Assembly (NCBI GenBank): GCA_024695105.1 | Contig: JAILIV010000044.1 | Coordinates: 1 to 33,853 of the forward strand | Source: Bacilli bacterium | GTDB taxonomy: Bacteria > Bacillota_I > Bacilli_A > RFN20 > CAG-826 | Length of the DNA stretch: 33,853 nt | Direction: 5' to 3' | Shown: positions 15,491-24,715 of the stretch, piece after piece | Numbering within the stretch: the first letter of the stretch is position 1 | Layout of the letters: each line of letters opens with the position of its first letter | Notes under the pieces: generated by a model | The model's database searches: none | Seen by the model: only the letters and a program-made list of their open reading frames with translations | Told to the model about the DNA's origin: nothing | Program-made: the position numbers and the translations under genes

Positions 15491-15529
15491 GCGAAGAAAA
15501 ATGGGGCTTTTTCGAAACCCCATTTTCGC
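15491..15529 (-). terminator. terminator of the minus-strand psuG operon
   Basis: On the minus strand AAAATGGGG pairs with CCCCATTTT across an 11-base loop, with GCG / CGC at the outside and TTTTTCTTC as the tail. It lies 8 bases after the stop of the M50-like gene and closes the long operon that begins at 24715. Together with the tldE terminator it forms a back-to-back insulator between convergent units. Confidence 0.85.
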
Positions 15530-15536
15530 AATTGGC

Positions 15537-16697
15537 TTATTCCTTAGGCTGTTCTTTTTCTTCCCAAGGAAGCAAGTAGACTTCCCAGTTCGGATGAGCG
15601 GCACGGACAAGGTCAACGTCGAGTTGGAGCAAGGATTTCTCCGCTTCCTTGAAGCTCGGGTCGCAGTTCTTAATGGCCTTCTCCGCCTTGTCGATCGCGT
15701 AGTTGGTTTCCGAATCGCTGCCCTCGATAAAGGCGGCGATCAGCAGGTAGGCGCGCAAGGCAGACAACGAACCCATGTTGGCGATGTACTTTTTCTCATC
15801 GTCGGTAAGCTCTTCGTAATACTTGTTGCCTTTCTCGCGGTCATCCTCTTCGAGCAACGTCGTGAGTTTTAACGTCATCGCGTGGGCGACGGTGTCAGAG
15901 GAAGGGCCGGTCTCCGCGGCGAGGATGGCTTCTAGAATCGGCAAGGCCTCCTTAGGATTCCCTTCCACCAAACGGCGGTACGCAGTCAAAAGATTTAGTC
16001 CGGCGGTGAAGTCGGTGATGTCTTCGTAAATCGGGGTCTCGGGAATGGGTTTGCCCTCGAAAGCGGCCGCTTGGGCGAGAAGAAGGTTGTTATAGGCCTC
16101 TTTGTTCGCGGGCTTGGTGAGCAAGACGAGCAAGTAGCCGTCCGTCGTCGAATCGATATGGGCGGGGAATAGATCGTAAAGGTAAATCATACCCGCCACG
16201 GTCAGGATGGTCGAAAGGAAGATGCGCACCCAAGAGATGGAGGGGTTATTGGCTTCCTGCCCTTGGAAAAGGACGATCAACACCATGCAAAGAATGAATT
16301 CCGCGAACAGGAAGAGAATCGGGAACATGATGTAGGCGGAAAGGCTACTTTCCTTCGCGTCCTTCGGCGCGACCTTGGTCTCGCCAGAAAGCCCATCAAA
16401 GCCGGAGAAGCGCGGTTTGAGTTTGCCTTCGACCTTGACGAAGCCCATGCCAAGAACCACCCACTTCAGGATTTCGTATTTCCCTAAGCGCGCGCCCAAA
16501 TAATGGCCAAGTTCCAAGAACAAAGCGTTCAAAAGCACACCGGCGACCAAGCCAAGGAGCATGATGACGATCGGTTGTAACGGCAGCGAGGCGGAATGGG
16601 TATCGATAATGGGTTTGATGACCAAAAATCCCACCAGCAAAGCGATGGCGATCATCGCGACGTAGACGAGGAATGTTGCAAAATCGTTTCGTTTCAT
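15537..16697 (-). CDS. M50-like membrane protein with a degenerate HEXXH motif
   Basis: The start used is the ATG at 16697 (AGGAGGGCAATT before it), giving 386 residues; the longer frame to 16772 runs into the upstream gene. Membrane segments are at about 7-30, 42-62, 121-145 and 157-176. Residues 57-71 (NALFLELGHYLGARL) line up with the site-2-protease motif HELGHxxxAR, but the first histidine is L61, so only E62 and H65 remain. The second M50 motif, usually NxxPxxxxDG, appears as YDLFPAHIDSTTDGYLL at about 173-190 and keeps the DG. The C-terminal 200 residues are soluble and helical, TPR-like. This argues for a non-proteolytic relative, perhaps a scaffold or regulator. It is the last gene of the operon, 10 bases after the dehydrogenase, and its ribosome binding site overlaps that gene's stop. 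Confidence 0.65.
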   Translation of the reverse strand: MKRNDFATFLVYVAMIAIALLVGFLVIKPIIDTHSASLPLQPIVIMLLGLVAGVLLNALFLELGHYLGARLGKYEILKWVVLGMGFVKVEGKLKPRFSGFDGLSGETKVAPKDAKESSLSAYIMFPILFLFAEFILCMVLIVLFQGQEANNPSISWVRIFLSTILTVAGMIYLYDLFPAHIDSTTDGYLLVLLTKPANKEAYNNLLLAQAAAFEGKPIPETPIYEDITDFTAGLNLLTAYRRLVEGNPKEALPILEAILAAETGPSSDTVAHAMTLKLTTLLEEDDREKGNKYYEELTDDEKKYIANMGSLSALRAYLLIAAFIEGSDSETNYAIDKAEKAIKNCDPSFKEAEKSLLQLDVDLVRAAHPNWEVYLLPWEEKEQPKE

Positions 16698-16707
16698 AAT
16701 TGCCCTC

Positions 16708-17877
16708 CTAGAGTAAGCTTCGGAAGATCGCTTCCACGTCTTCCGCTCCCAATGATTGGTGGCAACAGCCAATCATACGTGTGTTGTTGCCCGTGACCAG
16801 AGATACGAGGGAGGGTATGTCTTTTTCGCCAAGTCCCACCTCGGCGAACGTCGTCGGCATTCCGATGGAGGAGAAGAACTCCTTCATCGACGCGACACCT
16901 ATTATAGACGCCTTTTCGTCATCGCGCTCGTCCACGTTGAATAGAACGCGCGCGAACTTAGCGAATTTCGCCACGTCCCGGGTTCGGACATAGGCCGCCC
17001 AGGCGTTGAAAACAAGCGCCACGCCGGCCCCATGGACGATATCGGGTTTATACCCAGACAGTGCGTGTTCCATGGGGTGAACTACGAACCCAAACGTTTT
17101 GCCGATGCCCGTTAGGCCATTATGGCTCAACGAAGAATTCAGCATCAACGCGGCGCGGGCTTGGTAGTCCATCGGATCCTTCAAAGCGCGTTTGACGGCC
17201 CACATCGTGTTCTTCACTAGGGCCAAAGCCCAATCATCGGCGAGTTGTTCCTCATCGGATGGGTCAAAATAACGTTCCAGCGAATGCATCATGATGTCAC
17301 TGGCCCCCGCGGCGGTTTGGTACGGGGATACGCCATAGGTCAATTCTGGGTTCTCGATCGCGAATAAAGGCCGATTCAAATCGGAGTTGAATCCCGACTT
17401 AACCCCGGTCTCGTCATCTTGCAAAACCGCGGAAGTCGATAGCTCGCTTCCGGCCGAAGCGTGGGTCAAAATCACGCCCACGGGTAACGCCTTTTTCAAA
17501 ATGGCGCGCTTGGTGTTGAAGTCAAATGGGTCACCTTCGTAATAGAATCCGGCGGCGATGAGCTTGGCGGTGTCGATGGGCGAACCCCCACCGATGGCAA
17601 GGATGAGGTCAACGCCTAAGGCCCGGGCCTTCTCCACGCCTTCCCGCGCTTTAGACACCAACGGGTTCGGGCGCACCCCACCAAAACGGAACGAACCGAT
17701 CCCGTTTTCCGCGAGTTTGGATTCCACCATTGGCAACAAATCCTTCTCGATGCGGGGAGAACCATAGACGATCAAAACGCGGTGAAACCCATACCCGGCG
17801 ACAATGCAGCCGATAAGGGTTTCCTTTCCTTTGCCGAAGTAGATTTTGGTCGGACTGACAAAGTCGAAATCGATCAT
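16708..17877 (-). CDS. iron-containing alcohol dehydrogenase, YqhD/BDH type
   Basis: A cytoplasmic NAD(P)H-dependent group III alcohol dehydrogenase of 389 residues that reduces short-chain aldehydes. The cofactor loop GGGSPIDTAK is at 96-105. The metal ligands fall almost exactly where E. coli YqhD has them: D194, H198, H267 and H282. The second strand around residues 35-40 (VLIVYGS) is typical of the family; YqhD-like enzymes prefer NADPH and detoxify aldehydes, while close relatives make butanol. The start overlaps the TetR gene by 4 bases and has an AAGGAGGAG site. A TetR regulator directly upstream suggests induction by an aldehyde or alcohol. Confidence 0.9.
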   Translation of the reverse strand: MIDFDFVSPTKIYFGKGKETLIGCIVAGYGFHRVLIVYGSPRIEKDLLPMVESKLAENGIGSFRFGGVRPNPLVSKAREGVEKARALGVDLILAIGGGSPIDTAKLIAAGFYYEGDPFDFNTKRAILKKALPVGVILTHASAGSELSTSAVLQDDETGVKSGFNSDLNRPLFAIENPELTYGVSPYQTAAGASDIMMHSLERYFDPSDEEQLADDWALALVKNTMWAVKRALKDPMDYQARAALMLNSSLSHNGLTGIGKTFGFVVHPMEHALSGYKPDIVHGAGVALVFNAWAAYVRTRDVAKFAKFARVLFNVDERDDEKASIIGVASMKEFFSSIGMPTTFAEVGLGEKDIPSLVSLVTGNNTRMIGCCHQSLGAEDVEAIFRSLL

Positions 17878-18434
17878 TTGCTCTCCTCCTTCTTGCTCAT
17901 GACGACCAGTGCGGGGAGGATTTCTTCCAGCAGGCTGTTAAAGAACTTGTTCATGCGGTTCACGAATCGCTCCGCGGTCAATTTGGGATCTTTGAAGCAA
18001 TACCCGAATTCGTCCGCGACAATGTGGGCAAAACGACGCGCCACGGTGCGGATTCCTTCTTTTTTCAGATCGAACGTTTTGGGCGAAGCGGACCAAATAT
18101 TGAACAACGTGGCGTTTAATTTCCCGAAAATGAAGTCATCGGTCAAATCACGAGCCGCAGAGTTATACGTGGCGCGCAAGAAGAAGAAATTCTCCTTCAC
18201 GTAAGCGAGGTAGACCTTTAACGCACCCTTGGCGTCTTTGGCTTTGTCCGCGGCGGAAAGATCCTCATTCAACAAAATCGCGGCGATTAAATCGTAGACG
18301 TCTTGGTAATGGTAATAAAACGTCTGGCGGTGGCACCCGATTTTATTGCATAAAACGGTGACGTTGATGTCCTCAAGGGGCATCGTGCGCATCATGTCCT
18401 TCAATGCGTATTTGAATTTGGCTTCGGTGATCAT
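17874..18434 (-). CDS. TetR/AcrR-family transcriptional regulator
   Basis: A 186-residue repressor-type protein. The N-terminal helix-turn-helix spans about 8-50, with the recognition part VTVLCNKIGCHRQTFYYHY matching the TetR DNA-binding signature; the variable C-terminal helices bind the effector. The short linker and YYHYQDVYDLI resemble DhaS-like TetR proteins. GGAAGGAG precedes the ATG. It overlaps psuG upstream and the dehydrogenase downstream by 4 bases each, so it sits inside the operon it may control. No palindrome in the operon was tied to it; the best candidate site is upstream of 24715. Confidence 0.88.
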   Translation of the reverse strand: MITEAKFKYALKDMMRTMPLEDINVTVLCNKIGCHRQTFYYHYQDVYDLIAAILLNEDLSAADKAKDAKGALKVYLAYVKENFFFLRATYNSAARDLTDDFIFGKLNATLFNIWSASPKTFDLKKEGIRTVARRFAHIVADEFGYCFKDPKLTAERFVNRMNKFFNSLLEEILPALVVMSKKEESK

Positions 18435-19339
18435 CGCTTTTCTCCTTCCGCCAAGGCGCAGGCGATCTTCGCGCCCAGAACGGCGTTATTGCACACCAAC
18501 GCGATGTTGGACTCCAACGAGCGGCCACCGGTAAGCTCGACGACGCGGCGGAGCAAGAACGGGGTGGACTCTTTGCCTTTGATCCCCTGCTCCTCGGATT
18601 CGCGAACCGCTTGATCGACGATCGAGTCGATGTATTCGTGGGGCAAGGCCATCTCCTCGGGAATGGGATTGGAAATAAGCACACCGCCTTTTAAGCCAAG
18701 CCTTTGCTTCGCCAGAAGGATCTCCGCGGCTTCTTCTGGGGTTTGGAACGCGTAATCGACGGGGGCGTCGGTGGCCAAACTGTAGAAATTAGCGAAATGG
18801 GGCGCCTTGTTGGACAAAACGGTCACGCCTTCCGTCTCAAGGTATTCCATGGTCTTGGGGATATCCAAAATCGCTTTCGCGCCCGAGCATACGACGGCCA
18901 CATCCACTTCGCCGAGTTCTTTAAGGTCTCTGGAGATGTCAAACGTCTTTTCCGCGCCGCGGTGAACTCCGCCAATGCCGCCGGTGACGAAGATTTTAAT
19001 ACCCGCCATTTTGGCGACGAGCATCGTCGCAGACACCGTGGTCGCGCCATAAAGTTTCTTTGCCACAACGATAGGAAGGTCCCGTTTGCTGACTTTAGCG
19101 ATGCCTTTCTTCTTCCCAAAATCCTCGATTTGGTCGGGGGTCATGCCAACGATGATCTCGCCGTCGATGATACCGATCGTCGCGGGAATCGCACCGTTAT
19201 CGCGGACGGTTTTCTCCACCTTCAACGCTGTTTCGACGTTTTTGGGATAAGGCATGCCGTGGCTGATGATGGTCGACTCCAAAGCGACGACCGCCTTGCC
19301 CTCCTGCAACGCCTTTTGCACTTCGTTATTGATGATCAT
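18431..19339 (-). CDS. psuG: pseudouridine-5'-phosphate glycosidase
   Basis: PsuG splits pseudouridine 5'-phosphate into uracil and ribose 5-phosphate, breaking the C-C glycosidic bond during salvage of modified RNA nucleosides. The 302-residue length is typical. Diagnostic segments are ALESTIISHGMPYP near the N-terminus, GTTVSATM-like YGATTVSATMLVAK, FVTGGIGGVHRGAE, VVCSGAKAILDIP and NPIPEEMALP. I start at the ATG at 19339 because a perfect AAGGAGG lies before it; the longer frame adds 15 residues that are not family-like. It overlaps the P-type ATPase gene upstream by 14 bases. The usual partner, the kinase PsuK, is absent from the window, so the substrate would have to be made by a kinase elsewhere. 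Confidence 0.94.
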   Translation of the reverse strand: MIINNEVQKALQEGKAVVALESTIISHGMPYPKNVETALKVEKTVRDNGAIPATIGIIDGEIIVGMTPDQIEDFGKKKGIAKVSKRDLPIVVAKKLYGATTVSATMLVAKMAGIKIFVTGGIGGVHRGAEKTFDISRDLKELGEVDVAVVCSGAKAILDIPKTMEYLETEGVTVLSNKAPHFANFYSLATDAPVDYAFQTPEEAAEILLAKQRLGLKGGVLISNPIPEEMALPHEYIDSIVDQAVRESEEQGIKGKESTPFLLRRVVELTGGRSLESNIALVCNNAVLGAKIACALAEGEKR

Positions 19340-21797
19340 GTTCGGACCTCCTTCTTTTTGGCCGGATTCGTATGAAATAGACAAGGATGTAATAAACGCC
19401 GATGGCCAGGGAAAGCACCACCAGCATCACGAGAGGGTAAGACCATGCGAAGCCACCCCACATGAATTGGAGCAAGACGCCTCTTCCTTCAGGCGTTCGC
19501 ACGAAGAAATCGATGCCAAAAATCAATAAGCCAAGGGCAAAGCAAGACCCAAATACCGCGGCCCGGTACTTGTTCATCGGTTGGCATACACGGAATAACG
19601 TCCAATAGCTAAAAGCCGAGAACGTGATGATGCAAAGCGAAACGGTGTCGATATAGGTTTCATGGGCGTTATAGGAAATCGCCCGCGGCAATATCGCGTA
19701 CACCAAAAACGGAACGGCCACGCAGATGACCTCGGCAACACCACTAGGCACCGCTTTCGTAACGATGTTTTTAAGCAACGACCCTTCCAGACGATCGGAA
19801 TTGGGTTGCAAAGCCAAGAAGAAGCTGGGGATGCCGACGGCAAAGATTTCCCATACAAGCATGTGGGAGGTGGAGAAAGGATACTTGGGCCCGCCGCAAA
19901 GGACCGAAATAAAGAAAGCGGTCGAGACGGTCATCGCGAAGATGGTCTTGCAAAGGAATAGCGAGCAAGAGCGTTGCAGGTTATTGATGACGCGGCGGCC
20001 TTGCGCGACGACGTCTGGGAGGGAGGAGAAATCCGATTTGGTGCAAATGAGATGGGCGGCGTTTTTCGCAGCGGAAGCGCCACTGGCCATCGCGATGGAA
20101 CAATCCGCGGCCTTTAGGGCGAGGATGTCGTTGACGCCGTCTCCGGTCATCGCGACCTTATGGCCTTGCTCACGCATCGCCAAAACGATCTTCCGTTTTT
20201 GCTCGGGTAAGACGCGCCCAAAGACGCGGCAGGAAGAAACAAGGCCCGGGATCTCCTCGTCCTTCACCCCGGACATATCCACGAAACGTTCCGCCATGGG
20301 GACGCCACACCGCTTGGCGATTTCGGAAACCGTGATCGGGTTGTCCCCGGAAATGACATAGATGTCCACGCCATTGTCCATGAACCACTTGATGTTGGAT
20401 TTGGCGTCTTCTTTGATATGGTCGGAAAGAACCAAAACGCCGCAGATTTCGTAATTCTTCGGCAAAACCCCGTTTTCTATGCAGTTTTTGGAATAACCCA
20501 AAACCAGGCATCGGTAGCCTTTTTTCTCATAACTTTGGAGCAAAAGGGTGATTTCGTCTTCCTTTTTCGAAGGCACATAACCATACGCCCCCACGACATA
20601 CGACCCGCCTTCGCGCAGGCTTACGGCGGACAGTTTGCGTTCCGAATCAAACGGAATGACCCCGTTGGTAGGAACCTTATTCCGTCCACCGAAACGCTCG
20701 CGCAAAGCCTTCGCGGTCGCGTTGTTGTCTTGGGTTGCGTCTAGAATCGCGGAGACCCCAAACCCGATTTCCAACATACTATGCCCGTGCATCGGGACGA
20801 TTTCTTCCACGGACATATTCCCATCGGTTAGCGTCCCCGTCTTATCGAAGCAGACGATGTCCACGCGAGCTAGCATCTCCAAGGAATAAAGCTCTTGGAC
20901 GAGCATGTCTTTCTTCGCCAAATGGATCACGCCCGTGGTCAAGGCCACGGAGGTAAGCAAGAACATCCCGGTAGGCAACATGGCGACCATCGCCCCGGAG
21001 AGCCCTTCGATGAACTCGGTTCCGTTTGGGCCCATCGGGATAAAGTCCCCCCATTGGATCGTCCCCGTCCCAAAGCCCACCAAAACATAGGCTATGCCGT
21101 AGGCGGTGGCCACGATGGCGCACGTCACGGTGATGTCCCAAATCGTTTGGGCGATTTCCGATTTGGGGCGAGCAAAGGCAGACGCGGTTTTCTGGAGTTT
21201 CTCCGCGTAGGAGTTCTCCCCCACTTGAGTCGCCTCCGCGACGCACGATCCGGAACGGACATAAGAGCCCGATAGCAGGGTGTCCCCGGGTTTCTTCTGA
21301 GCCGCCAAGGATTCCCCGGTCAGCAAAGACTCGTCACAGGCGCAATGTCCCTTGCGCAGTATCGCGTCCGCAGGAATCTGATCGCCTGCCTTCAGAATCA
21401 AGACGTCGTTCAAGACGATTTCCTCGCGGCGCACTTCTATCTCTTGCCCATCGCGGAGCACGAGGCAACGGCCCTCGGAAAGCACCTTAAGGTGTTCGAT
21501 AAGAATGCGCGCGTGGAAGTCCTGGTAAATGCCGATGGCGATGTTCGCCCCATACACAAAGGCAAAAATGAAGTGGGTAAAGGAAAGCCTTCCCCAAATC
21601 ATGACGACCGTGACCACCAAAAGGATCAAGTTAAAAGGGTTGCAGAAATTGTCGAAGAGGATTTTCCACGTGGGTTTACTCACCCGCTTCTTCGTGCGGT
21701 TGACCTGCTTTTGCTTTATGCGAAAAGCGACCTCTTCCGAGGAAAGGCCCCGCTCCGGGTCCACCACGATATCTATCGGAGTCCTCTCTTGGTCCAT
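19326..21797 (-). CDS. P-type cation-transporting ATPase, CtpE-like
   Basis: An 823-residue membrane pump. The actuator motif TGES is at 160-163, the phosphorylation site DKTGT at 318-322 (D318) and the hinge TGDGVND at 551-557. About ten membrane helices are visible: two pairs before the phosphorylation domain (52-68, 73-91, 222-241, 265-290) and six after 610. The C-terminal VGIPSFFLALQPN is typical of the CtpE group, implicated in Ca2+ transport in mycobacteria. The M4 helix, where Ca2+ pumps usually have a PEG motif, reads MLPTGM (P275, T276, G277), so the usual acidic ligand is missing and the ion is uncertain. The start is 2 bases after the ABC transporter stop, and the end overlaps psuG. 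No heavy-metal-binding N-terminal domain is present. Confidence 0.88.
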   Translation of the reverse strand: MDQERTPIDIVVDPERGLSSEEVAFRIKQKQVNRTKKRVSKPTWKILFDNFCNPFNLILLVVTVVMIWGRLSFTHFIFAFVYGANIAIGIYQDFHARILIEHLKVLSEGRCLVLRDGQEIEVRREEIVLNDVLILKAGDQIPADAILRKGHCACDESLLTGESLAAQKKPGDTLLSGSYVRSGSCVAEATQVGENSYAEKLQKTASAFARPKSEIAQTIWDITVTCAIVATAYGIAYVLVGFGTGTIQWGDFIPMGPNGTEFIEGLSGAMVAMLPTGMFLLTSVALTTGVIHLAKKDMLVQELYSLEMLARVDIVCFDKTGTLTDGNMSVEEIVPMHGHSMLEIGFGVSAILDATQDNNATAKALRERFGGRNKVPTNGVIPFDSERKLSAVSLREGGSYVVGAYGYVPSKKEDEITLLLQSYEKKGYRCLVLGYSKNCIENGVLPKNYEICGVLVLSDHIKEDAKSNIKWFMDNGVDIYVISGDNPITVSEIAKRCGVPMAERFVDMSGVKDEEIPGLVSSCRVFGRVLPEQKRKIVLAMREQGHKVAMTGDGVNDILALKAADCSIAMASGASAAKNAAHLICTKSDFSSLPDVVAQGRRVINNLQRSCSLFLCKTIFAMTVSTAFFISVLCGGPKYPFSTSHMLVWEIFAVGIPSFFLALQPNSDRLEGSLLKNIVTKAVPSGVAEVICVAVPFLVYAILPRAISYNAHETYIDTVSLCIITFSAFSYWTLFRVCQPMNKYRAAVFGSCFALGLLIFGIDFFVRTPEGRGVLLQFMWGGFAWSYPLVMLVVLSLAIGVYYILVYFIRIRPKRRRSEHDHQ

Positions 21798-21799
21798 CC

Positions 21800-24715
21800 T
21801 TATTCCGTCCTAAGGCAAATCACGGGATCTTTCTGAGCGGCGATGCGCGCGGGGATAAAGCCGCTGACGAACGCCAACACAATCGAAATTCCAAATAGCA
21901 GCAAGCCGTGCCACGGGTTCAAGTGGGCGATGTTTGAAAGATTGCTCCCGGGGAACTGCGCGTTGAGGATTGCGTTAATGGGGAAGCAAGCAACTACGGT
22001 AAACCCGATGCCAATCACGCCGGCAAACGCGCCGATGATGACACATTCCGCCTCAAATAACCGCGACACGTCCCTCTTCCTTGCGCCACATGCGCGCAAC
22101 ACGCCAATCTCTTTGGTCCGTTCGATGACCGACACATAAGTGATGATCGCGGTCATGACCGAAGAGACGACCAAGGAAATGGAAGCGAACACGATCAATA
22201 CGGCGGAGATGACCTCGATCAAGGTTCCCAATCCTCCCATGAAGTCTTTCATGACGTCGCTATAGACGATTTCTTGCGAAGGGTTCTTCTCGTTCCAATC
22301 GTCCAACCATCGGTGGATCGTTTCCTTCGTCGTCAAAGACGTAGGGAAGATAAGGACGGAAGAAATGAGGGAGTAAGAATTCGCGTAGGCGATAAGGTCC
22401 ATGATATTCTCCTCTGCAGAGGAGTCGAACAAATCTGCCGTGTCGCCACTGAACATATTGACCAAGGCGTTTTCGATGTCCCCCAGCTCAAATTCGACAC
22501 CAAAGTTTCGGCACCAGCCAAGATATCCAGAAATACGCGTGAAGTAGCCTATGGATGTCGGAGAATAATACGCGGTAACCGAATACGCCCTAAGGCAGGA
22601 AGGTAATCCATTGGTCATCGCCTCCACGGCTTGGGCCATCGCGGTCTCGCTTTGCTCCCCCGACTCGGAAACAACCTTCACGATAGAGTTCAACACGCTT
22701 TGAAGTTTGTTCTTGCCGTCGTTATCAGGGTTGCCGTCGCGATGTAGGCACCAGTTCTTCTTTTGGATTTGGCCCAAAGCATAGGAAGGGGTGCCTGGGG
22801 CGATGTCGTCCACCATGAGTTTCGTAAGGGCGGGCGTATAAGCCAAAGAAGCGGGCATCAATTGGATATAGGAGGATTCGGTGGGACGCAAAATGCCGAC
22901 GATGTGCATATCGATGGCTTTGTATTTGGCGTCATTCGCATACACGTCCTGGATATTCGGAGATGGAAGGGAGCGGACTTGCTTGGTCGCCGTCTCGTCG
23001 GTGGTGACCGTGACTTTCAAGTCGGGATCCCCTAACTTCCCGGTGGTTTCGATTTTCACGTCGCCGTGGCAAGGAACCTCAAACGTATGAAGTTCGGGCA
23101 TGGTTTCCACATCGGATGCCTTTTCCGGCAATTGGTAGAAGGAAGAATTGGTGTAGCACTTGTAATGCACTTTCCCAGGATGCTCGGCGTCTTTATAAAG
23201 AATGTCGGAGAATGAGATGTTGCGCTCCGACGGAGATAACGTGGCATACGTCGCGTCGTCGGCGAAGAAGCCAAGTTTTCGCATCGTGGGGAAGTCAACG
23301 CGATTGTATTTGTCTAGCACCAGAGCCATTTCATTGGCCGCTTTCGGATATCGACCCTCGATGGTCGTATATAGAGACGAGATGGCCTCTTCCTCGCCAT
23401 AAAGTTCATGGATGATCGTCGTGGGCAAAGAGGTAATGGAAGAGATGGCCGAGCCAAGGGTCCCGGCGGAGGATTCTTGGTCGATTTTCTTGACGATGGT
23501 GTTTCCCTTGTCGTCTTGCCTTCCCGCGAGGAAATGGAAGTCTAAACCACTGCGGTTGTACATGATCGACATCGCCGAACCATAGGCGTAGCAGGTCGGG
23601 TCATCCGTAATGCGGTTGATGTAATCGAAGTACTCTTGGCTGAAATTGTTGTACACGGGGGTCGTGATCGCGTTGCTGGAATCGTAGACGCGCACGTTTT
23701 TATCCGTGGGGAACTCTTCGGGGAGGTCGCCGATCGTGGCGCTGATTTTATAGGATACGGGACTGATCGAAATAGGCACCGAAGAGGCAATGGAGACTTC
23801 CACGTTCCCAACGTATTCCGAGAAACCGTTACTGGTGGCCAAAACCAAGGCCACACCGATGATGCCAAAGGAACATGCGATCGCCGTTAAGGCGGTACGG
23901 CCTTTCTTCGTGCGGATGTTTCGGGCGGAAGAACCTAACGCGGTCCAAAAAGACATCGAGGTTTTCTTCCCTTTGGGATTAAGGTCGGCTTCTTGAGGTT
24001 CTGGGACAAGGGGGTCGCTATCGGATTCAATGCGGCCGTCTTTCATTTCGATGATGCGGTCCGCGTATTGGTCCGCCAACTCGCGGTTATGGGTGACCAT
24101 GATGACGCAGCGGTCCTTCCCTACCTCCCGGATCAAGTCCATGACCTGGACGGAAGTGGCCGAATCCAAAGCGCCGGTAGGCTCGTCAGCCAAGATGATA
24201 TCGGGGTCATTGACCAAAGCGCGGGCGATGGCGACGCGTTGCATCTGGCCACCGGAAAGTTGATTCGGCCTCTTTTTAAGAAGGTCACCTAAGCCGACGC
24301 GGTTTAAGACGTCGATCGCTTTGGCTTCGCGTTCCTTGCGGCCCAATCCCCCGAGCTGCAACGACATGACGACGTTTTGAAGCACGGAAAGATGTGGAAT
24401 GAGATTATAGGTTTGGAAGACGAAGCCAACGCGCTTGTTGCGGTAGTTGTCCCAATCCTTGTCCTTATAGTTTTTGGTGGAACGACCGTCGACGATCATG
24501 TCGCCTTCGGTATAGCGGTCTAGTCCTCCGATGATGTTCAAAAGGGTGGTTTTGCCCGATCCGGAGTGGCCCAAAATCGCGACGAACCCTTTGTCGGGGA
24601 AACAAAGGGAAAGGTCGCTGATCGCGGTAAACGGAACTTTGTCTACGTAATAGTCCTTTTTGATATGAACGAGTTCCAGGCAAACTCGTTTCTTCGGCTT
24701 GTCGTTGTTATCCAT
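21800..24715 (-). CDS. ABC transporter, fused ATPase and FtsX-type permease
   Basis: A 971-residue MacB-like fusion. Residues 1-235 are the nucleotide-binding domain: Walker A GHSGSGKT (49-56), signature LSGGQ (153-157), Walker B IILADE (173-178) and switch H209. The first membrane helix is at about 274-296, followed by a large extracytoplasmic region (about 300-840). Three C-terminal helices surround the FtsX hallmark ERTKEIGVLRACGARKRDVSRLF. This topology belongs to type VII ABC systems, which drive lipoprotein or peptide extraction or mechanotransmission and do not translocate substrate through the membrane. The extracytoplasmic domain is unusually large, over 500 residues, and I do not recognise its subfamily. 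AAAGGGG precedes the ATG. It is the first gene of the operon ending at 15537. Confidence 0.88.
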   Translation of the reverse strand: MDNNDKPKKRVCLELVHIKKDYYVDKVPFTAISDLSLCFPDKGFVAILGHSGSGKTTLLNIIGGLDRYTEGDMIVDGRSTKNYKDKDWDNYRNKRVGFVFQTYNLIPHLSVLQNVVMSLQLGGLGRKEREAKAIDVLNRVGLGDLLKKRPNQLSGGQMQRVAIARALVNDPDIILADEPTGALDSATSVQVMDLIREVGKDRCVIMVTHNRELADQYADRIIEMKDGRIESDSDPLVPEPQEADLNPKGKKTSMSFWTALGSSARNIRTKKGRTALTAIACSFGIIGVALVLATSNGFSEYVGNVEVSIASSVPISISPVSYKISATIGDLPEEFPTDKNVRVYDSSNAITTPVYNNFSQEYFDYINRITDDPTCYAYGSAMSIMYNRSGLDFHFLAGRQDDKGNTIVKKIDQESSAGTLGSAISSITSLPTTIIHELYGEEEAISSLYTTIEGRYPKAANEMALVLDKYNRVDFPTMRKLGFFADDATYATLSPSERNISFSDILYKDAEHPGKVHYKCYTNSSFYQLPEKASDVETMPELHTFEVPCHGDVKIETTGKLGDPDLKVTVTTDETATKQVRSLPSPNIQDVYANDAKYKAIDMHIVGILRPTESSYIQLMPASLAYTPALTKLMVDDIAPGTPSYALGQIQKKNWCLHRDGNPDNDGKNKLQSVLNSIVKVVSESGEQSETAMAQAVEAMTNGLPSCLRAYSVTAYYSPTSIGYFTRISGYLGWCRNFGVEFELGDIENALVNMFSGDTADLFDSSAEENIMDLIAYANSYSLISSVLIFPTSLTTKETIHRWLDDWNEKNPSQEIVYSDVMKDFMGGLGTLIEVISAVLIVFASISLVVSSVMTAIITYVSVIERTKEIGVLRACGARKRDVSRLFEAECVIIGAFAGVIGIGFTVVACFPINAILNAQFPGSNLSNIAHLNPWHGLLLFGISIVLAFVSGFIPARIAAQKDPVICLRTE

